Source: Fibrobacterota bacterium | GTDB taxonomy: Bacteria; Fibrobacterota; Chitinivibrionia; Chitinivibrionales; Chitinispirillaceae | Length of the DNA: 64,000 bases | Assembly: GCA_023412475.1 (NCBI GenBank) | Contig: JAEYNR010000006.1 | Location: 124,001-188,000 of the forward strand | Direction: 5' to 3' | Shown here: positions 52,669 to 61,354 of the stretch, in pieces | Numbering within the stretch: the first letter of the stretch is position 1 | Layout: the number at the start of each line of letters is the position of its first letter | Notes under the pieces: model-generated | What the model saw: only the letters and a program-made list of their open reading frames with translations | The model's database searches: none | What the model was told of the DNA's origin: nothing | Translations under genes and position numbers: made by a program

Positions 52669-54050
52669 AATTCGGCCCCCTCATTGTCCAGTTCTGTCAC
52701 CAAATGCCTGAAAATGGCCCCACGCTCTTCATAGCTCGAGAACATATCAAAACTGGAACATCCCGGTGAGAACACCACATATTCCTCTGGTTCACTTTTT
52801 GAAGCTGCCATATCCACTGCATCCTTGAGTGTTTTACATCTATAAATGGGAGCCAACCCTCTCCACAGTTTCTCTATCCGACCTGCAGCTTCACCTATAA
52901 GGATTATATCCTTTACACTGACAGCGATAATGTCCTTTATAGCAGCAAAATTGCACCCCTTGTCCTTTCCTCCGGCAATCAGATGAACTCCTTTTGGAAA
53001 GGCTGAAACAGCAACAGCTACCGACTCCGCAGTGGTTGATTTTGAATCATTGTACCAGCTTACTCCCTTTATACGCCCTATAAACTCAAGCCGGTGAGGT
53101 AAGCCTTTAAATGAACAAATTCCTTTCTTTATGCATTTATCGTCGATTCCTGCGACTTTTGCCAGAGCCGACGCAGCACAGGCATTTTCATGATTATGCC
53201 TACCTCTAATAAACATATCGCCCAAATTAAGAATAACCCCAGTACTGCCTTCAAACCTGTAACACAACTTATCCTGTTCACACCAGAATGAATCACATCC
53301 GTTAACATTTTCCCCAAAGTATATGATGTTCGTTTTATGCTCCATCTCCTTTGACCAGGCCATCAGCTTCGGATCCCTTGCATTCAAGACTAAATAATTG
53401 TCTTTATTAAAATTGCGGGCTATCTGCTTTTTTGCATTGTAATAGTCATCTTCGGATAGATATCTATCAAGATGATTTTTCATAAAATTGAGCACCACTG
53501 CAGCTTTAGGCCTGAAACAGTCAATATTCTCCAATTGAAAACTTGACACCTCTGCCACTACAAACCCATCGGCAGATAAAGATGGCACAACACCAATCAC
53601 AGGAATTCCGATATTACCAGCAACAGCCGACTCTATCCCTGCCGCCTTTAACGCCTCACCTGCAAGTGAAACCGTCGTACTCTTTCCTGTCGACCCGGTA
53701 GCTGCCAGAAATGTTGCTTTTGACATCTGATATCCAAGCTCCATCTCAGACCACACGGGAATACCTGCGCTCTGCGCCCGCTTTAAGATCGGGAGTCCGG
53801 AAGGAATTCCGGGAGAAAGTATTATCAAATCACAATCAAGGACCCGGTCAGTATGAACACCTGATTCATGCGAGAGTCCGGAAAGGCCCTTTGAATCAAG
53901 TGAAACCATAAGTTTCTGCTCAGTACAGCTATCACTTACAAATACATTGCTGCCCATTTCCACAAAAAACGAGGCTGCAGCCAGTCCACTTCGGGCTGCA
54001 CCAATTATGGATACTCTCGGTGGGAAATTATTATTCATATCAAATAACAT
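52665..54050 (-). CDS. murD: UDP-N-acetylmuramoylalanine--D-glutamate ligase
   Basis: 461 residues. VSIIGAARSGLAAASFF start, ATP loop AATGSTGKSTT near 117-126 (GSTGKS rather than the usual GTNGK[S/T]), KNHLDRY and WYNDSKSTTAESV. It adds D-Glu, the product of MurI. The start could be this ATG or one four codons later; neither has a good ribosome site. It lies 34 bp after murF, where mraY is normally found. Confidence 0.96.
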   Translation of the reverse strand: MLFDMNNNFPPRVSIIGAARSGLAAASFFVEMGSNVFVSDSCTEQKLMVSLDSKGLSGLSHESGVHTDRVLDCDLIILSPGIPSGLPILKRAQSAGIPVWSEMELGYQMSKATFLAATGSTGKSTTVSLAGEALKAAGIESAVAGNIGIPVIGVVPSLSADGFVVAEVSSFQLENIDCFRPKAAVVLNFMKNHLDRYLSEDDYYNAKKQIARNFNKDNYLVLNARDPKLMAWSKEMEHKTNIIYFGENVNGCDSFWCEQDKLCYRFEGSTGVILNLGDMFIRGRHNHENACAASALAKVAGIDDKCIKKGICSFKGLPHRLEFIGRIKGVSWYNDSKSTTAESVAVAVSAFPKGVHLIAGGKDKGCNFAAIKDIIAVSVKDIILIGEAAGRIEKLWRGLAPIYRCKTLKDAVDMAASKSEPEEYVVFSPGCSSFDMFSSYEERGAIFRHLVTELDNEGAEL

Positions 54051-54084
54051 TTTTATTTATTATTACCTATCCGTTTTCACGTGT

Positions 54085-55500
54085 CTAAAATTTCTCAAAG
54101 AGAATCTCCAGATGTATTCCTCTTGAACCTTTCAGCAAGACCATGTCTCCTTCCAAAATCTCATTTTTTACTATTTGCACAGCCTGCTCTGAATTTTCTG
54201 CTGTAAAAACCCTCTTACCAGAGATACCCGCCTCCATGGCAGCACCTGCCACATCAACCGCAAATTCTCCCACAGCTATTAGCTTCTTTACACCAGCTTT
54301 TACCAGATCCTTTCCCAGCTCCCGATGCAACCGTTTGGAGTAACCTCCAAGTTCCAGCATATCTCCGACAATTGCCACCCGCTTTGATGCCTCTGACATA
54401 TCAACCAGATAGGCTATAGCGCTTTTCATCGAAGAAGGATTCGCGTTATAACAATCGACAATAAAAGAAACGCCGTTTTTCATCTCCACAGTTCCTCTCA
54501 TAGAGATCGGCTTCTGAGAGGCCAGGGCTTCTGCAATAGCATCATCAGAAATACCACAACGTCGCCCGATACAGATTGCCGGAAGCGCACTGTAAATAAA
54601 GTGCTTACCAGGCATAGAAAGCCTAAATAAAGTACCATCGAGCTTAAAACAAACATTTTTTTCATTATCTATACCAACAGACTCCGGCCTTATCTGACAT
54701 TTTGATGACATTCCATAAAAAATGGCTTTCAAACCCCGTTCTCCGGCTGTTTTCACCAAACGAGAATCATCTCCATTAAGCAACATGAAACCATCTGGAG
54801 AAAGCCTGTCAGCTATCTCGAATTTTGCCCTGGTCGTGTTGGCAAGTGATCCAAATAAGCCTACATGACCATATCCGATATTTGTAATTACAGCGATGTC
54901 GGGTCTGACAATTCTTGAGAGTTCATGAATTTCATGCTCATGATTCGCTCCCATCTCTATAATACCAGCCCACTCATCCCCTTTAAATCTGAGAATGCTC
55001 AGTGGAACACCTATATGGTTATTAAAATTTCCATAAGTCTCGCCTATATCAAACTCCTGTTTAAGCACTGAAGAGATAAAGGTTCTGGTAGTAGTTTTTC
55101 CATTTGATCCGGTGATGCCCACAAATAGAATTCCCATTTCTTTACGATAACGAGCGGCAGCCTTTTGTACTGCTTTCAGAGGATCACTTACCCTGACCAG
55201 TTTTTTACTGTTAACCGCAGAACAGACCACATCCTTTTTCTTTTTTACAATAGCTGCTATTGCACCAGCTTTAAATGCAGCTTCTACATAAGCATGGCCA
55301 TCATCCCGATCTGAACCCATTGCTACAAACACACTTCCAGGCTGCACTTTTCTGGAATCATGCCAGAGCCCCTGAATGTTTTTTTTCCGCTGAAACTCGG
55401 ATAACTCACTCTCCCCTCTGCACCACTCGATCAGAGAGCCAAGAGTCAATTTGACAGGTTTATTACATGAGCAAGATTCGGAGTGAATATGTTTCATCAA
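54085..55500 (-). CDS. murF: UDP-MurNAc-tripeptide--D-Ala-D-Ala ligase
   Basis: 471 residues. LWHDSRKVQPGSVFVAM, ATP loop GITGSNGKTTTRT near 128-140, NNHIGVPLSIL and DCYNANPSSMKSAI. It adds D-Ala-D-Ala to complete the UDP-MurNAc-pentapeptide. Start overlaps the murE stop by 4 bp. Confidence 0.96.
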   Translation of the reverse strand: MMKHIHSESCSCNKPVKLTLGSLIEWCRGESELSEFQRKKNIQGLWHDSRKVQPGSVFVAMGSDRDDGHAYVEAAFKAGAIAAIVKKKKDVVCSAVNSKKLVRVSDPLKAVQKAAARYRKEMGILFVGITGSNGKTTTRTFISSVLKQEFDIGETYGNFNNHIGVPLSILRFKGDEWAGIIEMGANHEHEIHELSRIVRPDIAVITNIGYGHVGLFGSLANTTRAKFEIADRLSPDGFMLLNGDDSRLVKTAGERGLKAIFYGMSSKCQIRPESVGIDNEKNVCFKLDGTLFRLSMPGKHFIYSALPAICIGRRCGISDDAIAEALASQKPISMRGTVEMKNGVSFIVDCYNANPSSMKSAIAYLVDMSEASKRVAIVGDMLELGGYSKRLHRELGKDLVKAGVKKLIAVGEFAVDVAGAAMEAGISGKRVFTAENSEQAVQIVKNEILEGDMVLLKGSRGIHLEILFEKF

Positions 55501-56966
55501 TTGTTCCTCATGCTGTTAAATACTTCTATAACTACTTCTTTATCATTAAAATGATGTCTTACCCCGTTAACTTCTTGATAATCCTCATGCCCTTTACCTG
55601 CGATTACTATACTGTCGCCATTTTCAGCCCGTTTCAGAGCTGCTTCTATGGCTTCACGGCGGTCTTCTATGCAAATATGAGGAAAGTCCAGAGGAATACC
55701 GGTAATTATGTCATCGATTATTTTTCTGGGCCTTTCCGAACGCGGGTTATCTGATGTAACTATGGCTTGATCTGCATACTTTGCTACAGCACTTCCCATA
55801 ATCGGCCGTTTACTTTTGTCACGATCTCCACCGCATCCAAAAACACAAATCAGACTGCCTTCAGTAAGAGGACGGGCTGTGTTTAAAATATTTACCAGTG
55901 CATCCGGAGTATGAGCATAATCAACAATTACTGTAAATGGTGCATCTATACACACTCTTTCCATTCTTCCTGGCACTGTCGCTATTCCAAGAAGCGCATC
56001 GGAAATCTGTGCCGGTGTATAACCAAGTCCAATCCCCCCGGCGATCATAGCAGACATGTTATGAACATTGAAAAATCCTCTCAGACATGATTCAAAAGTC
56101 CGAACCCAGCCATTAGAGGAAATCTCCACCCTGGAACCATTCCAGTCACAATGCCAGGAGTTGATTCTGACCTGTGCTTTTTCAGATTGTCCGAAGGTTA
56201 TGATTCTCCCACATGTTATTTCAGTTGCCAGCCGTTTGCCAAAAGGATCATCAATATTTATCACCGAACAGCCATCCGGTTTCATATATTCTGTAAAAAG
56301 TCGTTTCTTGGCCAGATAATAAGATTCCATATCGATATGGAAATCAAGATGGTCCTGGGTAAGATTAGTCCACACAGTACAATCATAGCAAAGACCGGCG
56401 ATTCTGTCCAAGGCCAGAGAGTGTGATGATACCTCCATCACTACACCATCGGGTTTACAGGAAGAATTGCCAATAAAGCGGAATATATCGAGAGATTCTG
56501 GTGTAGTGTGATCTGCAGGATGGCACTGACCATCAATGTGGTAGTCAATAGTTCCAAACATCCAGACTTTATTACTCTGAAAACGTTGCTGAAGCAGCTT
56601 TTCAAAAAGATGGGCTGTTGTGGTTTTACCATTTGTTCCTGTTATTGCAACAACACTGCTTTTTTTAAGATCAACATTCCATAGAGCCGCACCCAGCTTT
56701 CCAGGAGCAAGCCTTGGATTTTTCACCTGAAACCAGGGTACTGAGAGTTTTGTTTGTGCGTTTTGGGAGATTACTGCCAATGCCCCTTTGGCAAGAGCTT
56801 CATTGATAAAGTTGTCACCATGAACTTTAGTTCCAGGTATAGCAATATATAGAGATCCTTTACTTACTTTCCGGGAATCGTAACAAATATCAGTGATACC
56901 AGGATCACCACTGCCCCCACTTGCCAGTATCTCAAGACCTGCTTTTTCAATAATTCTGTTCAGCAT
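55497..56966 (-). CDS. murE: UDP-MurNAc-L-Ala-D-Glu:meso-DAP ligase
   Basis: 489 residues from the ATG at 56966; a GTG three codons earlier is nearer the AGGA and less likely. ICYDSRKVSKGSLYIAIPG, ATP loop ITGTNGKTTTAHL (108-120), and TSDNPRSERP near residue 400. The DNPR motif is the known mark of enzymes that add meso-diaminopimelate rather than lysine, so the wall is probably DAP-type. Confidence 0.96.
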   Translation of the reverse strand: MLNRIIEKAGLEILASGGSGDPGITDICYDSRKVSKGSLYIAIPGTKVHGDNFINEALAKGALAVISQNAQTKLSVPWFQVKNPRLAPGKLGAALWNVDLKKSSVVAITGTNGKTTTAHLFEKLLQQRFQSNKVWMFGTIDYHIDGQCHPADHTTPESLDIFRFIGNSSCKPDGVVMEVSSHSLALDRIAGLCYDCTVWTNLTQDHLDFHIDMESYYLAKKRLFTEYMKPDGCSVINIDDPFGKRLATEITCGRIITFGQSEKAQVRINSWHCDWNGSRVEISSNGWVRTFESCLRGFFNVHNMSAMIAGGIGLGYTPAQISDALLGIATVPGRMERVCIDAPFTVIVDYAHTPDALVNILNTARPLTEGSLICVFGCGGDRDKSKRPIMGSAVAKYADQAIVTSDNPRSERPRKIIDDIITGIPLDFPHICIEDRREAIEAALKRAENGDSIVIAGKGHEDYQEVNGVRHHFNDKEVVIEVFNSMRNN

Positions 56967-57044
56967 AATTTTCACATCCTGAAATGAAATGAGTTCGTTG
57001 CAGATTGAAACTTATTCCACCCCCTGAGCAATTTTCTTTGAGAA

Positions 57045-58970
57045 TCATCCATCAAATGAACAGTACAAAGTACAAGCTTTCACCGGCTCTATTGCTGCTC
57101 CAGCAGGTGGGCTCTGTCTGCGAACCAATCCAGCCCCTACCGCATAAGGTTTGATTCCGTTAAGATTTATCATGTTAATAGCATCACGTAAATCTCTTCC
57201 GACACAGTAAGGTATCTCTTTTTTTAATAATCCCTGCTCACTGTTATCAAGATAAAGGGCCAATACAGGAGCTTTTCCTGTATCTCCGAATAGCAAGGAT
57301 TGATATGTTATTGTTTTTCCGTTTCCAAAAAAACGATGGTTTATTTTACAGGAGTTAAGAACCCGGGCAGCACTATCTTTTGGCAAGCCACACATTTGCG
57401 GTATTTTCATCGTACCGCTTTTCTGTGAAGGAGCAGTGTTTTTACGAAGTACTTTTTCGGTATACTCCAGTTCCGGATGACTAATAATCTGAGTCATGAT
57501 TTTTTTAAATGCAGGAGCTGCAGCTACTCCTCCCATCTCTCCATGTAAGGGCTCATCGATCATAACTGCACAAACCAAAGCCGGCTCCTCTGCGGGAACA
57601 AATCCTATGAAAGAAGACCAGGATCTGGTCTTTGAATAAGTGCCGCTGTCAGGTTTCTGACTAGTGCCTGTCTTTCCGGCAACCGAAACCCCTTCGATGG
57701 CAGCATTTTTCCCGGTACCATTATCCACTACTTTTTTCATCATGGCTCTAAGTCGCTGTGCAACATCTTCAGATAATACCCGCCTTACCGGTCTGTATTT
57801 AAAACTTTTAACAACCTCGTCATCAGCGTTAACAATTTTCTCAACTATTTCGGGACTCACCAACACCCCGCCATTGGCCACTGCAGCAAAGGGCAGAATC
57901 ATTTGCAGCAAAGTAACCGAAATTTCCTGCCCCATAGCCATTGTCACCCTTGTGCGTCCAGACCAGGACTTTACCGGGTGAAGAATTCCGGCTTCCTCCC
58001 CCGGCAGTTCGATTCCACATTTGGTTCCAAAACCAAAATCCCTGGTAAAACGATATAAACGCTCATTACCGACATCATTGGAGATTTTTGCGAAACAGAC
58101 ATTGCTGGAATAGGCAAGCGCATTTTCAAATGTCAGATATCCGTAAGGGCTATGATCAGTTATTGTCTGATGGTAAATTTCAAATACCCCTTTATTTCCA
58201 TATATTATGTCCAGTTCCTTCATGATATCATCTTGTAAAGCAGCGGCAGCGGTTACTATTTTAAAAGTGGAGCCAGGCTCATAGACATTACTGATACATT
58301 TGTTTTGCCTACTAATCATGGAGTAATTGGAAGGGAAATTAGGATTAAATGATGGCTCATTGACCATAGCAAGAATTTTACCATCCGAGGGATCCATTAC
58401 TATACACATTCCGCCTTTGGCTTTCAAAGCATGAACTGTCTGGCGGATGACTGTCTGAGCAATTTTCTGAATGTTATTATCGATGGTAAGATAGACATCA
58501 TGACCACTGTGTGGCTCCTTATAGGGTAATCCAATTTTTCGATACCGCTCGTTTCGTCCATCTTTTTGCAATATGATCCATCCATCCTCACCACGCAAAT
58601 ACCTGTCGAAGGAGAATTCAACTCCTCCCAGCCCGTAACCATCCTTACCTACATAACCCAGAAGAGGTCCACCGGTTTCTCCAAAGGGATAAACCCGGCC
58701 TATCACGGTAGATTTGGAACTGCTAGATGGAGAAGCATCTGCTCTGACTGATATCGCACCCATGCTGGAAGCCAAATGAGTGCCTTTACGATCATAAATA
58801 TTGCCCCTTTTTGCAGGAAGGATCCGTCGCTGCTGAGTCTGATCACGGCTTCTGGTTGCATAACGCTGATTGTCCATTATTTGAATTGTAAAGAGCCTGA
58901 TAATGATGGCTGCAGCACCAGCCATCAGCAGCGCAACAATGAAAAATAACCGGGCTCTATACTGATTCAT
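57045..58970 (-). CDS. ftsI: Septal transpeptidase FtsI (PBP3) with C-terminal PASTA domain(s)
   Basis: 641 residues. One N-terminal span (LFFIVALLMAGAAAIIIRLF), RGNIYDRKGTHLASS, then the transpeptidase domain with S234-x-x-K237 (GSTFK), S-x-N in AYSSNVC (288-290) and K-T-G in AGKTGTSQKP (433-435). After residue about 520 come two PASTA-like segments (KIPQMCGLPKDSAARVLNSC, IPYCVGRDLRDAINMINLNG), closer to SpoVD/PbpX-type than to E. coli FtsI. It cross-links septal peptidoglycan with FtsW. It starts on the last base of the ftsL stop (TAATG). Confidence 0.95.
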   Translation of the reverse strand: MNQYRARLFFIVALLMAGAAAIIIRLFTIQIMDNQRYATRSRDQTQQRRILPAKRGNIYDRKGTHLASSMGAISVRADASPSSSSKSTVIGRVYPFGETGGPLLGYVGKDGYGLGGVEFSFDRYLRGEDGWIILQKDGRNERYRKIGLPYKEPHSGHDVYLTIDNNIQKIAQTVIRQTVHALKAKGGMCIVMDPSDGKILAMVNEPSFNPNFPSNYSMISRQNKCISNVYEPGSTFKIVTAAAALQDDIMKELDIIYGNKGVFEIYHQTITDHSPYGYLTFENALAYSSNVCFAKISNDVGNERLYRFTRDFGFGTKCGIELPGEEAGILHPVKSWSGRTRVTMAMGQEISVTLLQMILPFAAVANGGVLVSPEIVEKIVNADDEVVKSFKYRPVRRVLSEDVAQRLRAMMKKVVDNGTGKNAAIEGVSVAGKTGTSQKPDSGTYSKTRSWSSFIGFVPAEEPALVCAVMIDEPLHGEMGGVAAAPAFKKIMTQIISHPELEYTEKVLRKNTAPSQKSGTMKIPQMCGLPKDSAARVLNSCKINHRFFGNGKTITYQSLLFGDTGKAPVLALYLDNSEQGLLKKEIPYCVGRDLRDAINMINLNGIKPYAVGAGLVRRQSPPAGAAIEPVKACTLYCSFDG

Positions 58971-59365
58971 TACCCTCTATCTCCAGCGATAGTCTTTTTC
59001 AGGTATACCAGAAACTCTTTTGGTGCATTGGAGAGCTTCGGGCTGTTCTTTTTTTCCAACTGGATAATAATGATCTGGCTGGAAACCGGATATTCGAGAT
59101 TTAATTTTTCATGGGCAATTTTTTCGATTCTTTCGGTTGATGCATAGCGCTCATAGGTAAACTGAAGCGTGGCTATCTCTTTACGAAGTATTGAGAGTGT
59201 GTCAGTCATTTTACTAAGTTGAATAGAGGTATTATTGATATCGACCTGTTTCCATACAGCCAGAAGTGGTCCTGAGATTAGTGCAATAATAGCAGCCACT
59301 CCGATGATCATGATCCTGACACGAACGATAGGGCTGGAGACTGTTTTTTCATTTTTTTTTCTCAT
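58970..59365 (-). CDS. ftsL: FtsL-like division protein
   Basis: 131 residues. A short basic N-terminus, one membrane span (IMIIGVAAIIALISGPLLAV) and a leucine-zipper-like coiled coil (SIQLSKMTDTLSILRKEIAT), followed by the LNLEYP-type segment typical of FtsL. Assigned mainly by topology and by its place between rsmH and ftsI. It overlaps rsmH by 17 bp. Confidence 0.82.
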   Translation of the reverse strand: MRKKNEKTVSSPIVRVRIMIIGVAAIIALISGPLLAVWKQVDINNTSIQLSKMTDTLSILRKEIATLQFTYERYASTERIEKIAHEKLNLEYPVSSQIIIIQLEKKNSPKLSNAPKEFLVYLKKTIAGDRG

Positions 59366-60299
59366 TTATAGCCTCGGTTCTTTCTGCGACCCTCAGACGG
59401 GCACTTCTGGAGCGTGGATTACTTTTTATCTCAGCAACTGAAGCACGGGTAGCCTTTCTGGTTATTCGTTTAAGCATTACCTGCTTTTCACAGATACAAT
59501 ACGGCAAATCGATAGGACATACGCACCCCTGCTCCTGTTCACGGATAAAATCCTTCACCATCCGATCTTCCAGTGAGTGATACGCAATTACAGCAAGCCT
59601 TCCACTACTGAGCAGATACCCTGTAATTTTCTCCAAAAACCTCTTTAACTCCCCCAATTCGTCGTTAACTGCAATACGCAATGCCTGAAATACTTTTGCT
59701 ACCACCTTTATCTGCAAATTCGGTCCATACTCTTGAGTTAAACAGCTTCGAAGGTCTGAAGAGGTCTTTATATTTTTACAGGATTTAATAGCCCTGGCCA
59801 TCCGGACCGCATTATGCACTTCCCCATACTCTGATAAAATTGAGCTCAATTGCTCTTCTGAAGACTGCTCAAGCAACTCCGAAGCAGATATTCCCTCTGA
59901 AGTGTTCATTCTCATATCCAGAGCACTACCTTTCATATAAGTGAAACCACGCGATTCGGTATCAATCTGAAATGAGGAAACACCCAGATCAAGAAGCGCT
60001 CCATTGAGGCCACTGATATTGTGTTTTTCCAGCACGTCATCGAATTGGGAAAACCGGCTCTGTTCTATAATTATTGAAGGTCCATCAGAAATCATTGTCA
60101 TTTTATTCCATTTTATGGCATCCATATCTCTATCGATTCCAATCAGCACTGCATTTGAAGACAATTTTTCAGCCAATGACCTGAAATGTCCGCCTCCACC
60201 CAAGGTACAGTCTATATAACATCCTGATTTATCGGTAATTAAAAGATCACAAACTTCTTCTTTTAGTACCGGTTGATGATAAAAGTTTTCTGTTTTCAT
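59349..60299 (-). CDS. rsmH: 16S rRNA m4C1402 methyltransferase
   Basis: 316 residues (formerly MraW). HQPVLKEEVCDLLI start, SAM loop YIDCTLGGGGHFRSLAEKL, GALLDLGVSSFQID and the conserved end AYHSLEDRMVKDFI. Start overlaps the mraZ stop by 4 bp. Confidence 0.96.
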   Translation of the reverse strand: MKTENFYHQPVLKEEVCDLLITDKSGCYIDCTLGGGGHFRSLAEKLSSNAVLIGIDRDMDAIKWNKMTMISDGPSIIIEQSRFSQFDDVLEKHNISGLNGALLDLGVSSFQIDTESRGFTYMKGSALDMRMNTSEGISASELLEQSSEEQLSSILSEYGEVHNAVRMARAIKSCKNIKTSSDLRSCLTQEYGPNLQIKVVAKVFQALRIAVNDELGELKRFLEKITGYLLSSGRLAVIAYHSLEDRMVKDFIREQEQGCVCPIDLPYCICEKQVMLKRITRKATRASVAEIKSNPRSRSARLRVAERTEAINEKKK

Positions 60300-60748
60300 C
60301 TTTTAGGCAATCCGGTTTCTACAGACTGAAAGAAAACCTGGTCAAAATCGTCTGCCTGATTTAAATACCTCTCATACTGCTCAGTGCTCCAGATTTCCAC
60401 ATAATTAGCCTGTCCGATTATGGAAACCTCTTTGGTGATCTCCGCAATTGCCATTTGAGCAGATGTCAGGGTGATTCTTCCCTGTGCATCGAAAGTGGTG
60501 TCTGACAGGGTGTTATAAAGCAATCGTTTGTGACGCAGTGTTTCGGGTGTTTCGGGTCGGGAGGCTAATTCGGTCTCGTATTGATTCCACATATCCTGAG
60601 GATATGCACGAAGGCACTTATTTGGTCCTCTGCAGATGATAAATGTCTCAATGGCCTGGGGATTGAGTGCCTTACGAAACTTAGCAGGAAAATTCACCCT
60701 CCCTTTAGCATCAATGGAGTAATCGAATCTTCCATGGAACCAATTCAT
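60296..60748 (-). CDS. mraZ: Transcriptional regulator MraZ
   Basis: 150 residues from the ATG at 60748, fixed by GGGAGG 5 bp upstream; a TTG four codons earlier is also open. Two SpoVT/AbrB-like halves: FHGRFDYSIDAKGRVNFPAK and FDAQGRITLTSAQM. It represses its own cluster in E. coli by binding TGGGN repeats. Four such boxes precede it here. First gene of the dcw cluster. Confidence 0.95.
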   Translation of the reverse strand: MNWFHGRFDYSIDAKGRVNFPAKFRKALNPQAIETFIICRGPNKCLRAYPQDMWNQYETELASRPETPETLRHKRLLYNTLSDTTFDAQGRITLTSAQMAIAEITKEVSIIGQANYVEIWSTEQYERYLNQADDFDQVFFQSVETGLPKR

Positions 60749-60754
60749 ATTTCC

Positions 60755-60789
60755 TCCCACAATCTCCCACTTTTACCTACAATTACCCC
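60755..60789 (-). promoter_or_regulatory. MraZ operator: four boxes at 10-bp spacing
   Basis: Minus-strand order: GGGGT (60785-60789), TAGGT (60775-60779), TGGGA (60765-60769), TGGGA (60755-60759), each separated by 5 bp. MraZ binds TGGGN repeats with 5-bp spacers in studied bacteria. The two boxes nearest the gene fit exactly and the two outer ones by 3/5. The nearest box overlaps the ribosome site, so binding could also affect translation. Confidence 0.75.
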
Positions 60790-60791
60790 TT

Positions 60792-60820
60792 AGAATACTT
60801 TATTAATAACAGCCAGTCAA
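60792..60820 (-). promoter_or_regulatory. Sigma-70 promoter of the dcw cluster
   Basis: TTGACT (60815-60820), 17-bp spacer, TATTCT (60792-60797). The start point would fall inside the first MraZ box. Confidence 0.7.
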
Positions 60821-61354
60821 GCATTTTTTCAGGATTTTGAGAAAATGGCAGTAACTTAAAATGAACGAAAATCTATAAATTGTGGAGTGTTTGGATCTAA
60901 TACTATTGGTGGGGGGTAATAGCCCTTTCTTGTAGCATCCACCCTGAAGTGATCAATTCTTAAATAAAATAACATTAAAATCCTGATTTTCACGTCTCAT
61001 GGAACAAGTCCGATATCCAGTGCCAGAAGCTACAGAAGTTTTGTTCCCTTGTTTTTGTAGTGCGACTATAAAAAATAAAACTGAAATCCGTGATAGGAAG
61101 TGAGAGGTTCGCCGCTTACACTTCTCCAAATCGTGGTAAAAACTTACCATTATTTAACAGAAATGGCTGATTTAAACATTTGGATTTCAAGGGCCTTATT
61201 TACCAATTTTGCCCTAACCCTGGCCGTAATACATTATAATTTAGTCCAACGCATGAAGTATATTAGCACGTTTATTCCCGATGAATACACAAATTGCCTA
61301 AAAACAGTGTTTTTACCGGGTCGATTTTCCCAACAACAAATTACAGGTATTTCT
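60821..61354. other. Divergent regulatory region between mraZ and lepA
   Basis: No gene is seen. The lepA reading frame is open back to 61100, but that part is not lepA. A perfect TATAAT (61235-61240) about 115 bp before lepA could be its -10 box. The -35 is unclear (TTGCCC is 20 bp upstream). Confidence 0.4.

Noticed and set aside
61100..61354. N-terminal extension of lepA by 85 residues
   Set aside because: LepA normally starts a few residues before IRNFxIIAHIDHGK. The GTG at 61355 gives the usual length and has a ribosome site.
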